From contig JALXCE010000070.1 in assembly GCA_026991055.1 (NCBI GenBank), forward strand, positions 1 to 7,977: a DNA stretch of 7,977 bases, read 5' to 3'. Under the pieces are notes generated by a model. It ran no database searches. It was given only the letters and a program-made list of their open reading frames with translations, and was not told where the DNA came from. Shown here one piece after another: positions 6,651-7,977 of the stretch (the first letter of the stretch is position 1; each line of letters opens with the position of its first letter). Both the position numbers and the translations under genes were made by a program. This DNA comes from Caldifarciminota bacterium. GTDB taxonomy: Bacteria > Hydrothermota > Hydrothermia > B15-G9 > WFZT01.

Positions 6651-6734
6651 GCTTGAAATTTGAAAAAATTTTAGAAGTAGCCCCTCACCTTTATCCTCTC
6701 CCCGCAAAGTATTTATGCGGGGAGAGGAAATTTT
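6651..6734. repeat. Palindromic repeat unit A
   Basis: It has an AT-rich head (GCTTGAAATTTG...), then CCCCTCACCTT, then a perfect 12-bp stem CCTCTCCCCGCA (6695-6706) / TGCGGGGAGAGG (6716-6727) with a 9-nt loop, then AAATTTT. It aligns over its whole length with 7006-7088. Confidence 0.85.
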
Positions 6735-6807
6735 GTCTTCGAGTGGGGCTTCAGAAACTGCATCAAATATGTTATTCAAAGACCTTTTCAGACTTTTACA
6801 TAGAAGA

Positions 6808-6905
6808 AATTTTAGTTGCAACTCTATCCCCTTCCCCGCAATCTCAAAATACTTCCTTCCCCCGCTTGCGAAGCAAGCGGGGGAAGGTCAGGAAGGGGGT
6901 ATTCC
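6808..6905. repeat. Mosaic repeat unit: left half of an A-type unit plus a 15-bp GAA-loop hairpin
   Basis: 6808-6840 resembles the head and left arm of unit A (AATTTTAG ... CCCCTTCCCCGCA) without its right arm. It is followed by a perfect 15-bp stem, CCTTCCCCCGCTTGC (6855-6869) with its complement (6873-6887), around a GAA loop. The apex GCGAAGC is the sequence known to form an unusually stable DNA mini-hairpin. It ends with GGAAGGGGG and ATTCC. Confidence 0.8.
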
Positions 6906-7005
6906 GCTTGAAAAATTCAAGATGTGGCCTTTCAACGGACAACTTCAGAAAACTCCCTCCCCCACGCTCTGCGTGGGGGAGGGAATTAAAGGAAGGGGGC
7001 ATTCC
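6906..7005. repeat. Palindromic repeat unit with 14-bp hairpin
   Basis: It begins GCTTGAAAA and contains the perfect 14-bp stem TCCCTCCCCCACGC (6954-6967) / GCGTGGGGGAGGGA (6971-6984) with a TCT triloop (AGA on the other strand). The junction sequence GGAAGGGGG(T/C)ATTCC plus GCTTGAAA occurs at 6891-6913 and again at 6991-7013, exactly 100 bp apart. Confidence 0.82.
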
Positions 7006-7088
7006 GCTTGAAATTTGTAAAATTTCTAAGTTGTTGCCCCTCACCTTCCTCTCCCCGCAATGAATTTATGCGGGGAGAGGAAGGTTTT
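7006..7088. repeat. Palindromic repeat unit B (second copy of unit A)
   Basis: It has the same order as unit A: head GCTTGAAATTTG, CCCCTCACCTT, and a perfect 16-bp stem CCTTCCTCTCCCCGCA (7044-7059) / (7069-7084) with a 9-nt loop. TTTT follows at 7085-7088, so in the rightward direction it could also act as an intrinsic terminator, although the nearest rightward gene ends about 520 bp earlier. Confidence 0.85.
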
Positions 7089-7173
7089 AATAAGAATTTT
7101 TTTCACAAACTTTGCTTGTGTACTCGGACCCCACTAAAGTCACGCGACCCTACAGGCGAAGCCCATATTTCTA

Positions 7174-7200
7174 CAGCCCCCGCGCTTCGCGCGGGGGCTG
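7174..7200. repeat. 12-bp GC-rich hairpin just beyond the permease stop codon
   Basis: The perfect stem CAGCCCCCGCGC (7174-7185) / GCGCGGGGGCTG (7189-7200) has loop TTC (GAA on the minus strand, making another GCGAAGC apex). It lies 4 bp past the stop codon of the leftward permease gene. There is no T-run after it in the leftward direction and only CCTTTT in the rightward one, so termination is uncertain. It may simply be a member of the repeat family. Confidence 0.7.
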
Positions 7201-7204
7201 CCTT

Positions 7205-7977
7205 TTAAAACATCAATACAAGTGCTATAATTGCGAAGATATCTATCACTATTAACGTCAGATTCAGGTCCTCAAACTTCCCAAGAAACAGCTTTATCAA
7301 CGTGTAAATCAAGAATCCCCAGACAATTCCCTGTGTGATAGAGTAAGTCAAAGGAATCAGGAAAAGCGCAGTAAATGCAGGAATCGCCTCGTCCATCTTC
7401 TTCCAGTCAATATTCTTAAACGACTGGGCCATAAAAACACCAACTATAAAGAGCACAGGCGAGGTTGCCACAGCAGGAACGAGAGACAGTATGGGACTGA
7501 AAAACATAAAGGGAAGGAAAAGGAGACCGGCAACCACAGCAGTGAGACCTGTTCGTCCTCCCTCCTCTACTCCAGCTGCCGACTCGATATAAGTTGTAGC
7601 AGACGAAGTCCCTGCGAGCCCGGAGATCGTCGTTCCAATTGCATCTACAAGGAGTGCCTTATCAATATTTATTGGCTGTCCTTCTTCGTCAATCAGTCCG
7701 CCAACATAGGCCACACCGAGGAATGTAGAAATCGAATCAAACATGTCGGTAAAGAGCAGGGTAAACCAAGGACCAATCATTCCAATCGTTAGCGCATCCT
7801 TTATATTGAGCTTTAAAAACACATCCAGCTTCGGCAGAGCAACAACACTTTTTGGAATGCTCACAATCGGCTTTGCTATCCATCCAGAATGCATCCCGAT
7901 TAGTGTAACAACAAGGGCAATAACCGAGTTAACGACGATAGAAATCACAAGGGCACCTTTGATTTTCTTTGCCACAA
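7205..7977 (-). CDS. NCS2-family (AzgA-like) purine permease, C-terminal part (N-terminus off window)
   Basis: The frame is open to the right edge. The roughly 257 visible residues correspond to the C-terminal half or more of a protein usually 430-450 residues long, so the GTG at 7975 is not taken as the start. Members are inner-membrane, proton-driven importers of adenine, guanine or hypoxanthine. Seen: the family block LLFTDMFDSISTFLGVAY (73-90, visible numbering), the signature GTSSATTYIESAAGV (122-136) with the conserved substrate-region Glu131, GGRTGLTAVVAGLLF, and several hydrophobic segments separated by short loops, ending with a helix LIVIDIFAIIALVLMF. The stop codon is TAA, and a GC-rich hairpin follows at once. 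No purine-metabolism neighbour is visible and the promoter lies outside. Substrate within the purine bases cannot be decided. Confidence 0.93.
   Translation of the reverse strand, partial: VAKKIKGALVISIVVNSVIALVVTLIGMHSGWIAKPIVSIPKSVVALPKLDVFLKLNIKDALTIGMIGPWFTLLFTDMFDSISTFLGVAYVGGLIDEEGQPINIDKALLVDAIGTTISGLAGTSSATTYIESAAGVEEGGRTGLTAVVAGLLFLPFMFFSPILSLVPAVATSPVLFIVGVFMAQSFKNIDWKKMDEAIPAFTALFLIPLTYSITQGIVWGFLIYTLIKLFLGKFEDLNLTLIVIDIFAIIALVLMF

Larger units (their letters stand above)
6523..7204. other. 680-bp non-coding region filled with hairpin repeats
   Basis: No reading frame here looks like a gene; open stretches of up to 143 codons cross the hairpins and have repeat-derived, low-complexity products. 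From 6523 to 6650 there is only a weak AT-rich inverted repeat (CCAGA at 6536-6540 with TCTGG at 6559-6563). From 6651 to 7088 there is a mosaic of related palindromic units, listed separately. Positions 7089-7173 are a different sequence, with a short CACAA/TTGTG hairpin and a GGC-GAA-GCC mini-hairpin at 7155-7163. Positions 7174-7200 are a last GC-rich hairpin. No tRNA, rRNA or CRISPR pattern is seen. Confidence 0.75.

Noticed and set aside
6632..7063. Open frame of 143 codons across the hairpin region
   Set aside because: It runs through several palindromic repeats and its product is repeat-derived; no promoter or family resemblance.
6651..7200. CRISPR array
   Set aside because: The repeats are long, imperfect, differ in core sequence and are unevenly spaced, without uniform unique spacers or cas genes.
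7174..7204. Intrinsic terminator of the NCS2 permease gene
   Set aside because: The hairpin is well placed, but the leftward strand lacks a T-run after it; kept as a repeat/hairpin only.
7973..7975. GTG start of a short, complete permease at the right edge
   Set aside because: The fragment lacks the N-terminal helices of NCS2 permeases and the frame continues off the window.

Overview
The window comes from a bacterium, not an archaeon. It carries murA, an essential peptidoglycan gene, together with a MoxR-type AAA+ ATPase and a coiled-coil/C4 zinc-ribbon protein of bacterial type. One gene, tmcA, looks closer to archaeal than to gammaproteobacterial homologues. No start that can be examined has a clear Shine-Dalgarno sequence, and four of the five have a -10-like hexamer 6-8 nt before the ATG, as expected for leaderless mRNAs. 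Together with the G-rich palindromic repeats, this suggests an uncultivated, possibly thermophilic lineage. The phylum cannot be fixed from this sequence.

Layout: positions 1-2943 read rightwards. They hold the C-terminal end of a DUF2344 (radical-SAM-associated) protein, a MoxR-family ATPase overlapping it by 8 bp, a 180-bp gap with a palindromic repeat, and murA. Positions 2940-6131 read leftwards: a coiled-coil zinc-ribbon protein converges on murA with a 4-bp overlap, and upstream of it lies tmcA, the RNA N4-acetylcytidine (ac4C) synthase. Only 16 bp from the tmcA start, and divergent from it, an ASCH-domain protein begins (6148-6522). Positions 6523-7204 have no convincing gene and are filled with GC-rich hairpin repeats. 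The right edge (7205-7977, leftward) is the C-terminal part of an AzgA-like NCS2 purine permease.

The most interesting element is the divergent tmcA/ASCH pair. TmcA makes ac4C in RNA, and at least one small ASCH protein (E. coli YqfB) hydrolyses N4-acetylcytidine. The pair may therefore be a writer with an eraser, salvage enzyme or reader, driven by overlapping back-to-back promoters. The second notable feature is the palindromic repeat family. One copy lies in frame inside the DUF2344 coding sequence, recalling the Rickettsia palindromic elements, and several more form a mosaic array in the 680-bp gap. The other genes are housekeeping functions without an obvious shared pathway.
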